A stretch of DNA of 51,893 nt, taken from positions 1-51,893 of the forward strand of contig CACXMR010000036.1 in the NCBI GenBank assembly GCA_902768825.1. Reading direction: 5' to 3'. Made by a program: the position numbers and the translations under genes. Positions 1-8,067 of the stretch are shown here, piece after piece. A model generated the notes under the pieces. That model searched no databases. It was not told the origin of the DNA and saw nothing but the letters and a program-made list of their open reading frames with translations. Position 1 is the first letter of the stretch. Each line of letters opens with the position of its first letter. The DNA comes from an uncultured Ruminococcus sp. GTDB lineage: Bacteria > Bacillota > Clostridia > Oscillospirales > Acutalibacteraceae.

Positions 1-32
1 CCTTCTTCGCTGATTTCGTATTTCTTTGCCAT
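1..32 (-). CDS. Start of a gene running off the left edge (first 10 codons)
   Basis: Only the first ten residues, beginning MAKKYEISEE, lie in the window. The ATG at 32 is preceded by AAGGGTG six bases upstream and by a good promoter at 50-78, so this is the true start of a minus-strand gene. Too little is visible to assign a family or function. Confidence 0.6.
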   Translation of the reverse strand, partial: MAKKYEISEE

Positions 33-49
33 AATTATCACCCTTGACT

Positions 50-78
50 ATTATAGCACATTTTCACTCTTTTGTCAG
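50..78 (-). promoter_or_regulatory. Promoter of the left-edge gene
   Basis: On the minus strand CTGACA (73-78) and TATAAT (50-55) are separated by 17 bases, with the ATG at 32. This is a sigma-A-type promoter giving a short leader of about 15 bases. Confidence 0.65.
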
Positions 79-163
79 CCTTTTATTGAGGATTAGTATC
101 ATCCAGAAAAAAACCTGACCTGCATCTATTCAGAGCGCACACGCCACATCCGTTTCTTCAAAA

Positions 164-195
164 AACGGCCTGATTCCTCTCGGAATCAGGCCGTT
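164..195. terminator. Bidirectional terminator-like hairpin
   Basis: AACGGCCTGATTCC pairs with GGAATCAGGCCGTT around a 4-base loop. It is followed by T-rich sequence on the plus strand and by six T on the minus strand. It would end transcripts of the operon at 432-6487. Related GCCTGATTCC hairpins occur at 7628 and 22830. Confidence 0.6.
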
Positions 196-428
196 GTCTT
201 TATTTATTGGTGAGCTTCGCTCCCCAAACCCCTTAGCAGGGACTCCGTCTCTGCACCCTGCAAGCTTTTGAAAAAGCTTGAGCAAAACTTGCGGCAAGCT
301 GCCGCTCCCGACTTCGCAATGTAAGATACTCTGACAATATGCTTCTGCGTCCGCGGGATGATAATAAACTATGAACTGCGAGCCAACAGATGAGAGCGGG
401 GGAACTTTTTCGCAAAAGTCCCACTGAC
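165..428. repeat. Intergenic repeat cluster R1
   Basis: The stretch holds no credible gene. It contains modules found in the other clusters of this window. The block at 195-290 (TTATTTATTGGTGAGC onward) recurs nearly unchanged at 7660-7755. GCGGCAAGCTGCCGC lies near 290, a segment about 300-380 is shared with R4 and R8, and an ACTTTTTCGCAAAAGT hairpin at about 407-422 lies beside the stop codon at 432. The cluster is at the 3' end of the minus-strand gene to its right. Confidence 0.75.
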
Positions 429-431
429 CGG

Positions 432-2678
432 CTACTGGTCGTTCTGCGGGTACTGTGGATACTGGGGGTACTGCTGTGCCGGTTGCTGGTCGTTCTGTGG
501 GTATTGAGGATACTGGGGGTACTGCTGCACCGGCTGCTGGTCGTTCTGTGGGTACTGAGGATACTGGGGGTACTGCTGCACCGGCTGCTGATCGTTCTGC
601 GGGTACTGAGGATACTGGGGGTACTGCTGCACCGGCTGCTGGTCGTTCTGCGGGTACTGGGGATACTGGGGGTACTGCATAGACGGATCAGGCATAAACA
701 TTGACTGACGGGGCGCCTTGGGCGCCTTGGGAGCCTTGGGAGGCTTAGGCGGTTTGGGTGCCTTTTCCTTCTTCGGTCTCTGGCTGAGCTTAACAAGCTG
801 CTTATTGAACACAAGGGACAGCACAAAGAGCACCACGCTGATGCCCCCCAGCACAAAGAACAGGGTCATTCTTTCAAGCCATGTATTCCTGATCCTCAGG
901 ACTGTATCGAGCCCGTCATAGTCGCCTGCTTCAAGCCTGTCGATAAGGCCTCCTCCGGAAATGCTGCCCGATACCACGATGCTTTCGATGAGGCAATACA
1001 CGCCTGCACCGATAAAGAGCACCATGCACAGCACAAGGAAGGTCTTGGCTATGATAATGAGCTTGCCAAAGGAGTTGGGCTTTTTCTTGCGGATAAGCAT
1101 GATCGCCACAAGTATTGCCGCAAAGCAGAGCACTGCAACCAACACGCCAAAAACGATCTGCAGCCAGACAGGAATATCACTGTTGTTGACTGCTGCGGCT
1201 GCCGTGCTGCCCTCGGAGGTGCGGATCACCTTAATCGTCCTTGTAGCGTGGATGCCGTAGGAATTTTCAAGATCAAAGGAAACATCGTTTTCGCCCTTTT
1301 GCAGTGACGCCTCAGCGGAGAACTCGCCCTGAGCGTCTACAGGCACATCAACATCACCCATTTTGAGCTTTACGCCGGGCTGGGTCTTGCCGATAATGAC
1401 TATCTTATCCGCTGAAGTAACAAGTCTGTCGGATAAGCCGTAAAACTCAACGGTTGCCGGCTCACTCTGGACGCTGATGGTCTTTGAGATCGTATACTGT
1501 TCGTTGTCGTTGATGTAATAGGTCACAGATACCTGATTACTGCTCATTGGTTCAAGGGGCAGTGACATGGTTCCTGTGCCGCTGAAATTATAGCTGCCCT
1601 TCTTGCCGTTGATGGTAACATCCGCAGGAACGGTAGTATTCTCAGCACTATAGGATATCTGCACCATAAGGTCTCCTGTTATCTCAGGCGTATCGATAGA
1701 AACGCTGACACTGGGAGAATAGCTGAGAGTGAACGAATAAACCGAATCATAGGCATCGTTACTGACAGTCAGGATGTTGACGTTTACATCTGAGTTTGCG
1801 ATAAAATCAAGGCTTGTGCTGTCATAGCGTCCAACGTTGTCATAAACCAGAAGCTTGCCGTCCTTGTCGGTCACCGAAACAATCACTGAGTCATACCTGT
1901 CCTCGATCTTGCTCCAGTCCAGTGTCATCAGGTGATTGGCAAGGTCAGCCGAGGTCTTGATAACAGAAGGATCTCCCGCCTTTGTGCGGCCTGTGACCTT
2001 TACGGTCTTGTCTGTCTGTGCTTCGGCAGTGATAACATCGCCGTCGCCAAAATCAGCCTCTGCCTTCATTTTGAAGCTCCACTCACCGTCGGGGAGCTTG
2101 CTGATGTTTGCCTCAGCTTCAGCCGGATTCTTTGTGCTGCAGTTCCTGTCGAAGAGGTCAATGCTCATTTCAGTGCCCGTGATTCCCTTGGCCGTATAGG
2201 CACTGACAGTCCACTTGTAGCTTGTCTCCGTCTTGCACTTTACATCCGCCTTGAGCTTTACCCTGTCGTCCTTTGGCTCTTCAAAGGTAAAGGAGGCTAC
2301 CGTGAGAGGATCGTGCTGAGGCTTTGACGGCTCTGCAACCGAGGACTCAGTCTTGGAGGTTTCAGTCTTTGAAGTCTCAGTCTTGGAGGTTTCAGTCTTG
2401 GAGGTTTCAGTCTTGGAGGTCTCGGTTTTTGAGGTCAATGCTTCGGGAGAAACCACCCACTCTGCGGTCCTGACCTTGACAGTGGAATCTGACACTACAC
2501 GCCAGGTTCCTTTTTCGGCGTTTGCGATAAAGAGGTGAAGCTCCTTATCCTTTCTTTCCACCTTGTCATAGTCTGAGTCCACCCTGACCGATGTGGAAAT
2601 GACAGTGAGCATTATCATCAGCAGAACGCTCAACGCACAGGTAATACCCGTTTTTATGTTGCTTTTGATAGCCTTCAT
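432..2678 (-). CDS. Repeat-rich multi-TM membrane protein with beta-rich extracellular region
   Basis: 748 aa; no family recognised. An N-terminal hydrophobic segment (about 11-30) is a signal anchor. A Ser/Thr/Lys linker of five-residue KTETS repeats lies at 83-113. Residues 120-490 look like several beta-sandwich (Ig-like) modules, for example around 404-485. Three TM segments lie at about 503-528, 541-563 and 603-624. The cytoplasmic tail is Pro/Lys-rich (635-657) and ends in four and a half copies of a 17-residue repeat rich in QYPQ (668-748), encoded by 51-bp DNA repeats at 435-680. The start ATG overlaps the stop of the upstream VWA gene by four bases (ATGA), so the two are translationally coupled and probably form one surface complex. 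Function unknown. Confidence 0.8.
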   Translation of the reverse strand: MKAIKSNIKTGITCALSVLLMIMLTVISTSVRVDSDYDKVERKDKELHLFIANAEKGTWRVVSDSTVKVRTAEWVVSPEALTSKTETSKTETSKTETSKTETSKTETSKTESSVAEPSKPQHDPLTVASFTFEEPKDDRVKLKADVKCKTETSYKWTVSAYTAKGITGTEMSIDLFDRNCSTKNPAEAEANISKLPDGEWSFKMKAEADFGDGDVITAEAQTDKTVKVTGRTKAGDPSVIKTSADLANHLMTLDWSKIEDRYDSVIVSVTDKDGKLLVYDNVGRYDSTSLDFIANSDVNVNILTVSNDAYDSVYSFTLSYSPSVSVSIDTPEITGDLMVQISYSAENTTVPADVTINGKKGSYNFSGTGTMSLPLEPMSSNQVSVTYYINDNEQYTISKTISVQSEPATVEFYGLSDRLVTSADKIVIIGKTQPGVKLKMGDVDVPVDAQGEFSAEASLQKGENDVSFDLENSYGIHATRTIKVIRTSEGSTAAAAVNNSDIPVWLQIVFGVLVAVLCFAAILVAIMLIRKKKPNSFGKLIIIAKTFLVLCMVLFIGAGVYCLIESIVVSGSISGGGLIDRLEAGDYDGLDTVLRIRNTWLERMTLFFVLGGISVVLFVLSLVFNKQLVKLSQRPKKEKAPKPPKPPKAPKAPKAPRQSMFMPDPSMQYPQYPQYPQNDQQPVQQYPQYPQYPQNDQQPVQQYPQYPQYPQNDQQPVQQYPQYPQYPQNDQQPAQQYPQYPQYPQNDQ
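435..680 (-). repeat. 51-bp tandem repeats inside a coding region
   Basis: About 4.5 copies of a 51-bp unit encode the 17-residue QYPQ/NDQQP repeats at the C-terminus of the 748-aa protein. The phrase GGTCGTTCTG on the plus strand recurs every 51 bp (437, 488, 539, 641, with one changed base at 590). Copy-number change would keep the reading frame. Confidence 0.85.
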
Positions 2679-5600
2679 CCTGCCATCACCGCCTTAAAGT
2701 CAAGATTTGCAAGGATAACCGATGCCACGGCACTGCCTGATAACAGCGGATCCACAAAGAACGCTCCGGGGCCGAGAACAACGGTCTGGTCTTTGCCTGA
2801 AGCCTTGTCCTTATACTGCATTGTGATGGATCTGTCGATCAGGGCGAAGCTGAGCTTAGCATCGTTCTGCGCCGTGGGAGCCGATTTTGCAGCCACCTTG
2901 CAGGTGCCCTCAAACGCAAGCTGTGAAAGGCTCTTGCCGGAAGCATCGTCTATCTTCATAACAAAATCTGAGCAGATAGCGCCCTGATTCATGGCAACCG
3001 GCTCAAAGGGCTGTGAAGCGCTCATTATAGCTGACTTAAAGCCGCCGTTTTCCCAATTAAGCTCCAGTGAAAGGTTATCGGCAACCAGGGGAATACAGAT
3101 GTAATTTTTGATCCTGTAAACGCTGTTTTCGGTGTCTATTGTGATGTCATAGTGTCCGTTGTAAAGAGAAATGCCCATATTTCCGAGCTTAGCACGGAAG
3201 CGGCTGCCTTCATCTGTTTCCATTGCGGCAATGCTGCAGTCAACAGTCTTTTCGCTGATGGTCACCGGCTTGCCTGTGCTGTTGCGATAGAACATGGAAG
3301 ATCTGTCGCTGACCCTGACAAGCTGTGAATACATGGGAAGCAGGGGCATAAACTCATCAAACTCTGCCTTCAATCTGTCCGGATAGATAGCGGCAGTGAC
3401 ATCACGGAGCCTTGCAAGGTCGGGGATATCCAGTTCTGACAGATAGGTACTTTCTGTATAGAATTCGGATGAATTGGGTGAGATGCCGGTATTCCTGTAA
3501 AGTGTAAGGTCCTTTATCTCAGGGATGCGGATGAAGGCTCCCTTATCCGCAAGGAGCTTTGCATAGGGACTAAGCTCCGGGTCGGTCTTGTCAAAGGTGA
3601 TATATGCGTTTTTGGCGTTGATCCTGATGCTGTCGCCATAGAAGAAATCTCCGCTTATCTTCACGCCGCCGCCAAAGCCAAGCCAGCCGTTCATAGTGAC
3701 TACACCTGAGAGAACAATATCGTTGCCTATGCGTGAAATATTGCTTGCCTCAAAGACGTATTCGCCAAAACGCATCTGGGATGACCTCTTTGTGGAAACG
3801 ATCAGGCCATTCTTGAATATACATCTTTTACCGTTGACCTTTACGATGACGTCATATTCACCGCTGGATGTATTGGCAGGGATAGTGACCTTCCAGCTTG
3901 TATCGCTTTCATACTCGGTCTTGAGGTCTATGGAAAGTCCTGACTTGATGGACACGGATATCTTTGTATCCTTTGTCAGACCCTCGCCGATCAGGTGTAC
4001 TATCTGGTCAGAGGATGACCTGTAGATAAGCCTGGTGTCAAGACCGCTGATCTTTACGTTCTGGAGAGGAATGTCGGTGTTTTCGGTGGTCTCGCCGGGA
4101 TCATCCTCCGGGTCGGGGTCATCAGGAGACTTAGCCTTTATAGAATAGGGCTGAGTGTCGCTGATCTTGGAGTCTGACCTGTAGACAGCCATTGCAGTCC
4201 TGTTAACAAGAAGATTATCTGCCGCATTATAGGTAACACGATACCTGTTTCTGCTGATGCCGTAGAGGTATTCATAGAAGGAGAGCAGGGCGTTTGCGTC
4301 AGAAACATAGGTATAGCTTCCGCCGCCTGCCGTGGAATAGGTGCTCAGCACGTCTGAATCAACGTCATAGCCAAGTCCCATTGAGTAGATAACAACGTCC
4401 TTGAGGGAGCAGTTGTTCTTGATCTGGTTAATGGTGCGGTCACTGGGTCTGCTGTCCTGACCGTCAGACATTACGATCATAACGTTGATTCCGTCGCCGG
4501 GCTGTGCCTGATTCATAGCTTCAGAAACACCATCATAGATGTCCGTGCCGCCGTAAGCGCCCATCTGGTTAATGGCGTTCCTCAGAGCGGACATTTCAGA
4601 ACCCAGGGGTGCGCTGGCTCTGCTGATGACACTGCTGTCAAAAGCAACGATTCCTACCTTTACATCCTCGGTAAGGCTGTTGAGGAAAAGGCTCAGTGCG
4701 CTTTTCAGGTTGCCGATCTTGTCTGACGAGCTCATACTGCCGGAGTTATCGCAGACAAGAATGATATTAAACTTTTCGTCCTCGATCTTTTCAACGGTAT
4801 AGTCTGTAATCTCGATGCCGCAGTCATAGATCTCGATGTTTTTCTTGAACTTCTCGGCATCGTTTGCAATGCTTTCATCCACAGCCACCACCAGTGACAC
4901 CTGGCTGAACTTGGACGCGTCCACCGATGCGATATTGATAGATGCGGTGATCTGGTTCACCTGAGAGGTGAGATAGCTGCTGAAGGCCTTTTTGTCGGCC
5001 TCGGTCTCATCGGAATCATAGTCGCTGTCAAACTCATAGTCAACCAGCCCGATCTCCGGAGCGTTGCCGGCGCTCATGACTGCAAAGCCGCTGCCGGAGG
5101 AAAGGGAGCTTTCCTCAAGGACGGAGGCGCCGTAGATCCTGTTGGTCAGTTCTCTTGCAAAACGCCTGTCATCCTCGCTCAGATCGGTCCCGAAATCAGA
5201 GCGCAGCTCAGGGGGTGTCATATACTCCACCATCTGATCCACATAACCGTCGATGTTTTTGAGGTTTTCGGTATTGTTCTTGTCCTCAAGGATGCTGTTG
5301 ACTGCCGCAGCGGCATTTGCATAGTTTTCGTCCTCGCTGTTTGCCGCAGTGATAAGAGCCTGCTGGATATACTCATTGTTGGCGTTCAGCTTTTCATCGC
5401 TGAAGTTCATCCTTGCAAGCTCAAGGTAAAGCTTGGAAGCTTCCTTTTCTTCGGGGCTGCGGGCAAGGGCAAGGAGCTGCAGCTTGAGCCAGTTGTTAAA
5501 GAGCTTTGGCGAGCTGATATCAGTCTGTTCCAGCATAGCCTTTGCACTGTCAATAAGCTCCTGATCCTCTGTAAAATCGTTTTTATTCTCCTGGTCCTCT

Positions 5601-6487
5601 ATCCATTTAAGGATGCGATAGTTCTTGTCCCTGACACGGGCGTTCACATCGCTGTCACGGAGAATGCTGTTGGTGATCTTGCCGGTCCTTGAAAGCTCAG
5701 CAAGAATCAGCAGTGAGTGAGCATCCGTAAATCCGAGAGAACGGTCAACGATAGTCGCATAATCCTTGGCAATCGTAAGAGCCTTGAGATAGCTCAGCTC
5801 CATTGTGGATGAAGCAAAGAGCTGGGGATACTGCTCCAGATAGGACTTGTATTTTTCTACCGCCTTTTCTGCCTGAGAGGCATAGGAAGCCCCTGCGTCC
5901 ATAGCGTCTATCTCAGAATAGAGCTTTGCAGCCTTTATCGCCTCCGGGGGGATCGAAAGTCCATTGATCTCTGTGATGATAAGCTCCGCAAGCTTCTCAT
6001 AGGTTCCGCCGCCGTTCATCAGCAGTGTCACCTCGTTATGCTCAGGAGTATAACGCTCCTTATCAATGTCCGAGGTTTTTTCAAGGTATTTGTAGATACC
6101 GTCGGCTGCCACATAATCCCTTCTGATAGCCTCCATTCTTGCCCGTGCAAGAAGGTACTTGTCGGAAACAGGATATTCCGCAGCATACTCGTCCAGCACC
6201 TTCTCGGCTCCCGTGGTCTCTCCCTGAGATATCAGGGCAAAAGCCATGTCGAGATAACCTTTGTCCGGATCGACATCATCCATTGATACCTGAGAGTCAT
6301 TTGCCGATGCTGTCGGAAGCTCTGAAAACGTGGTGTTTACCACAAGCACAGCCACAAGAGCAATCGGAACAAGAGCTATTGCCGCAGCGATGAAGGTCTT
6401 CCTGCTGTCCTTGCGGAATATGGCAAGCAGGATCGCCGCAATCAGCGCTGCCGAAAACAGGATCAGCACGACTGTCAATGCGTTCAT
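2675..6487 (-). CDS. Large VWA-domain membrane protein with TPR-like N-terminal region
   Basis: 1270 aa from the ATG at 6487, chosen because AGGAAG lies just upstream. An in-frame start at 6550 lies in the 5' UTR and has no good ribosome site. Two TM helices (about 3-24 and 31-50) anchor it. A helical, TPR-like region follows (about 75-420). A von Willebrand A domain runs from about 573 to 760, with the MIDAS motif DNSGS at 580-584 and further motif segments (GGTD and MSDGQD). The rest (about 780-1270) is beta-rich and may form IPT/Ig-like modules. VWA domains with a MIDAS bind ligand through a metal ion. With the coupled 748-aa protein this suggests a surface adhesion or assembly complex; that role is inferred. 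Confidence 0.85.
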   Translation of the reverse strand: MNALTVVLILFSAALIAAILLAIFRKDSRKTFIAAAIALVPIALVAVLVVNTTFSELPTASANDSQVSMDDVDPDKGYLDMAFALISQGETTGAEKVLDEYAAEYPVSDKYLLARARMEAIRRDYVAADGIYKYLEKTSDIDKERYTPEHNEVTLLMNGGGTYEKLAELIITEINGLSIPPEAIKAAKLYSEIDAMDAGASYASQAEKAVEKYKSYLEQYPQLFASSTMELSYLKALTIAKDYATIVDRSLGFTDAHSLLILAELSRTGKITNSILRDSDVNARVRDKNYRILKWIEDQENKNDFTEDQELIDSAKAMLEQTDISSPKLFNNWLKLQLLALARSPEEKEASKLYLELARMNFSDEKLNANNEYIQQALITAANSEDENYANAAAAVNSILEDKNNTENLKNIDGYVDQMVEYMTPPELRSDFGTDLSEDDRRFARELTNRIYGASVLEESSLSSGSGFAVMSAGNAPEIGLVDYEFDSDYDSDETEADKKAFSSYLTSQVNQITASINIASVDASKFSQVSLVVAVDESIANDAEKFKKNIEIYDCGIEITDYTVEKIEDEKFNIILVCDNSGSMSSSDKIGNLKSALSLFLNSLTEDVKVGIVAFDSSVISRASAPLGSEMSALRNAINQMGAYGGTDIYDGVSEAMNQAQPGDGINVMIVMSDGQDSRPSDRTINQIKNNCSLKDVVIYSMGLGYDVDSDVLSTYSTAGGGSYTYVSDANALLSFYEYLYGISRNRYRVTYNAADNLLVNRTAMAVYRSDSKISDTQPYSIKAKSPDDPDPEDDPGETTENTDIPLQNVKISGLDTRLIYRSSSDQIVHLIGEGLTKDTKISVSIKSGLSIDLKTEYESDTSWKVTIPANTSSGEYDVIVKVNGKRCIFKNGLIVSTKRSSQMRFGEYVFEASNISRIGNDIVLSGVVTMNGWLGFGGGVKISGDFFYGDSIRINAKNAYITFDKTDPELSPYAKLLADKGAFIRIPEIKDLTLYRNTGISPNSSEFYTESTYLSELDIPDLARLRDVTAAIYPDRLKAEFDEFMPLLPMYSQLVRVSDRSSMFYRNSTGKPVTISEKTVDCSIAAMETDEGSRFRAKLGNMGISLYNGHYDITIDTENSVYRIKNYICIPLVADNLSLELNWENGGFKSAIMSASQPFEPVAMNQGAICSDFVMKIDDASGKSLSQLAFEGTCKVAAKSAPTAQNDAKLSFALIDRSITMQYKDKASGKDQTVVLGPGAFFVDPLLSGSAVASVILANLDFKAVMAG

Positions 6488-6578
6488 ATTATTCTTCCTT
6501 TCTGATTTGGAATAGAAGAATCGCCTTGGTTTGAAATTTTTACACTTCAAAACAGCATAATATAATTCTTCATGTTAC

Positions 6579-6607
6579 ATTATACCAAAAGCGGGGTAAT
6601 TTTTCAA
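6579..6607 (-). promoter_or_regulatory. Promoter of the VWA operon
   Basis: Minus-strand TTGAAA (6602-6607) and TATAAT (6579-6584) are separated by 17 bases. The leader to the ATG at 6487 is about 85 bases. Confidence 0.75.
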
Positions 6608-6625
6608 TACAATTTCTTGCTATAC

Positions 6626-6661
6626 TAAATAAAAAGCTGCCCCGATATTATACGGGACAGC
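6626..6661 (-). terminator. Intrinsic terminator of proC
   Basis: The minus-strand hairpin GCTGTCCCG / CGGGGCAGC (6636-6661, one G-U pair) is followed by TTTTTATTT. It lies 40 bases after the proC stop codon. Confidence 0.85.
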
Positions 6662-6701
6662 CATAGTTTTTACTTTGAGAATGAGACAAAAATCTGGTCA
6701 A

Positions 6702-7508
6702 TCAGCTTCCAAGCTCCTCGGCACGTTTTGTGCAGGCAGCCATTGCGTCGATGATAGCCTCCGGCACATTGCGCTCCCTGAGTACCTTCAGGGCTTCGAT
6801 GGTGGTGCCGCCCTTTGATGATACCTTATCGATAAGCACGTCAGGAGAATCTCCGCTGGAACGGAGCATTTCTGCACTGCCTTCAAAGGTCTTGCAGATA
6901 AGGCTCAGAGCCGCCTCTCTGTCTATACCGACGGAAACGGCATAATCCAGCATTGCCTTTGCAAAAAGATAAACATAAGCCGGGCTGCTGCCGTTGACAG
7001 CGATTACTGCGTTCATCTTGCTCTCGGGAAGTATAGCGACATCGCCGGAAAGGGAGAACATCCTGCTTACCTCCTCAAGCTCCTCCTCTGAGATATTTTC
7101 AGACGGACAGACAGCGCTGGCGCCCTTGCCCAGAAGAAGCGGAGTGTTAGGCATTACTCTGACGGCAGGAACGTTTCTTCCCAGTCTCTTGCGGATATAT
7201 TCAATGGAAATACCCGCCGCAATGGTAACGATCACCTTATCGTCAGTAACACTGTCCTTAATGTCGTTGAGGACTTCGTCATAGTTCTGAGGCTTGACTG
7301 CAAGTAGGATAATATCGCTTTTTTCAGCCAGCTCACTGCATGAGGAAGCAGCTTCCACGCCCTTCTGTGCCATCAGCTCAAGCTTTGCCTTGTCAACGTC
7401 AAAGACATTAAGTTCTGAGGGAAGCTTTGCATTATTGCCAAGTATTCCGTTGATTATAGCAGTCGCCATATTACCTGCTCCGATAAAGCCTATTCTTTTA
7501 TTTTTCAT
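6702..7508 (-). CDS. proC: Pyrroline-5-carboxylate reductase
   Basis: 268 aa, normal length for ProC. It reduces 1-pyrroline-5-carboxylate to L-proline with NAD(P)H in the cytoplasm. Residues 5-12 (IGFIGAGN) form the Rossmann dinucleotide loop. AVKPQNYDEVL, RVMPNTP and the C-terminal SSKGGTTIEAL segment are family signatures. The start is the ATG at 7508 with GAGGTG six bases upstream; an upstream GTG at 7517 is part of that ribosome site. The gene has its own promoter (7541-7569) and terminator (6626-6661), so it is monocistronic. Confidence 0.97.
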   Translation of the reverse strand: MKNKRIGFIGAGNMATAIINGILGNNAKLPSELNVFDVDKAKLELMAQKGVEAASSCSELAEKSDIILLAVKPQNYDEVLNDIKDSVTDDKVIVTIAAGISIEYIRKRLGRNVPAVRVMPNTPLLLGKGASAVCPSENISEEELEEVSRMFSLSGDVAILPESKMNAVIAVNGSSPAYVYLFAKAMLDYAVSVGIDREAALSLICKTFEGSAEMLRSSGDSPDVLIDKVSSKGGTTIEALKVLRERNVPEAIIDAMAACTKRAEELGS

Positions 7509-7540
7509 ATAAGACACCTCTTGATGGATTTTTCCAACAG

Positions 7541-7569
7541 ATTATATCACATCCGCACAGGGATATCAA
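7541..7569 (-). promoter_or_regulatory. Promoter of proC
   Basis: Minus-strand TTGATA (7564-7569), a 17-base spacer and TATAAT (7541-7546) lie just upstream of the proC ribosome site. Confidence 0.75.
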
Positions 7570-7627
7570 GATGGAGAGTAGATTTTTAGCTTACAGATTA
7601 AATAATCAGACAGATTGAAGATAATTA

Positions 7628-7667
7628 GCCTGATTCCTCACGGAATCAGGCTTTTATCTTATTTATT
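7628..7667 (+). terminator. Terminator-like hairpin at the edge of repeat cluster R2
   Basis: GCCTGATTCC pairs with GGAATCAGGC and is followed on the plus strand by TTTTATCTTATTTATT. No plus-strand gene precedes it, so it may belong to the repeat module itself. The same arrangement occurs at 164-210. Confidence 0.5.
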
Positions 7668-7950
7668 GGTGAGCTTCGCTCCCCAAACCCCTTAGCAGGG
7701 ACGCCGTCCCTGCACCCTGCAAGCCTTTGAAAAGGCTTGAGCGAAACTTTTCTGTTGTCGTTCTTGGTTAGACTATCAGCCGCGAACAGCCAACTAACAA
7801 ATCATTTTCTCTGCCCCCGCGAATATGGGAGCGCAGGCTCTGCGCCGTTTTCGGGGGGTGCGGGTGTCCGGTGGACACCTCTGCAGAAGGCAGAAGCACC
7901 GACCGAGCCGACAGGCGAGACCGGGGGGACTTTTTCGTAAAAGTACACAT
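7628..7950. repeat. Intergenic repeat cluster R2
   Basis: No credible gene is present. The block 7655-7760 is a direct repeat of 190-290, with paired base changes inside its hairpins. Further right are GGGAGCGCAGGCTCTGCGCC (about 7829-7848), a GGTGTCCGGTGGACACC dyad shared in part with R5, and an ACTTTTTCGTAAAAGT hairpin (about 7930-7945). The cluster lies 3' of the lysozyme-like gene. Confidence 0.7.
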
Positions 7951-7999
7951 ATTGGCATTTTTGGGTGCATGCCATAAATAGCAGGTATTTCCAGATAAA

Positions 8000-8042
8000 A
8001 AGGAAAAAAAGAAAAAACGGATACACAAATGTATATCCGTTT
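8000..8042 (-). terminator. Intrinsic terminator of the lysozyme-like gene
   Basis: On the minus strand AAACGGATA pairs with TATCCGTTT, and the hairpin (8015-8042) is followed by a long T-rich run to about 8000. It starts 26 bases after the stop codon at 8068. Confidence 0.9.
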
Positions 8043-8067
8043 AAATCGCATTAAAGTTTTCTCTCGA

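Noticed and set aside
233-856. Long reading frames opposite the repeat-rich 3' end of the 748-aa gene (also 390-704 and 455-682)
   Set aside because: They mirror the 51-bp repeats of the real gene, have no ribosome sites and encode only repetitive low-complexity peptides.
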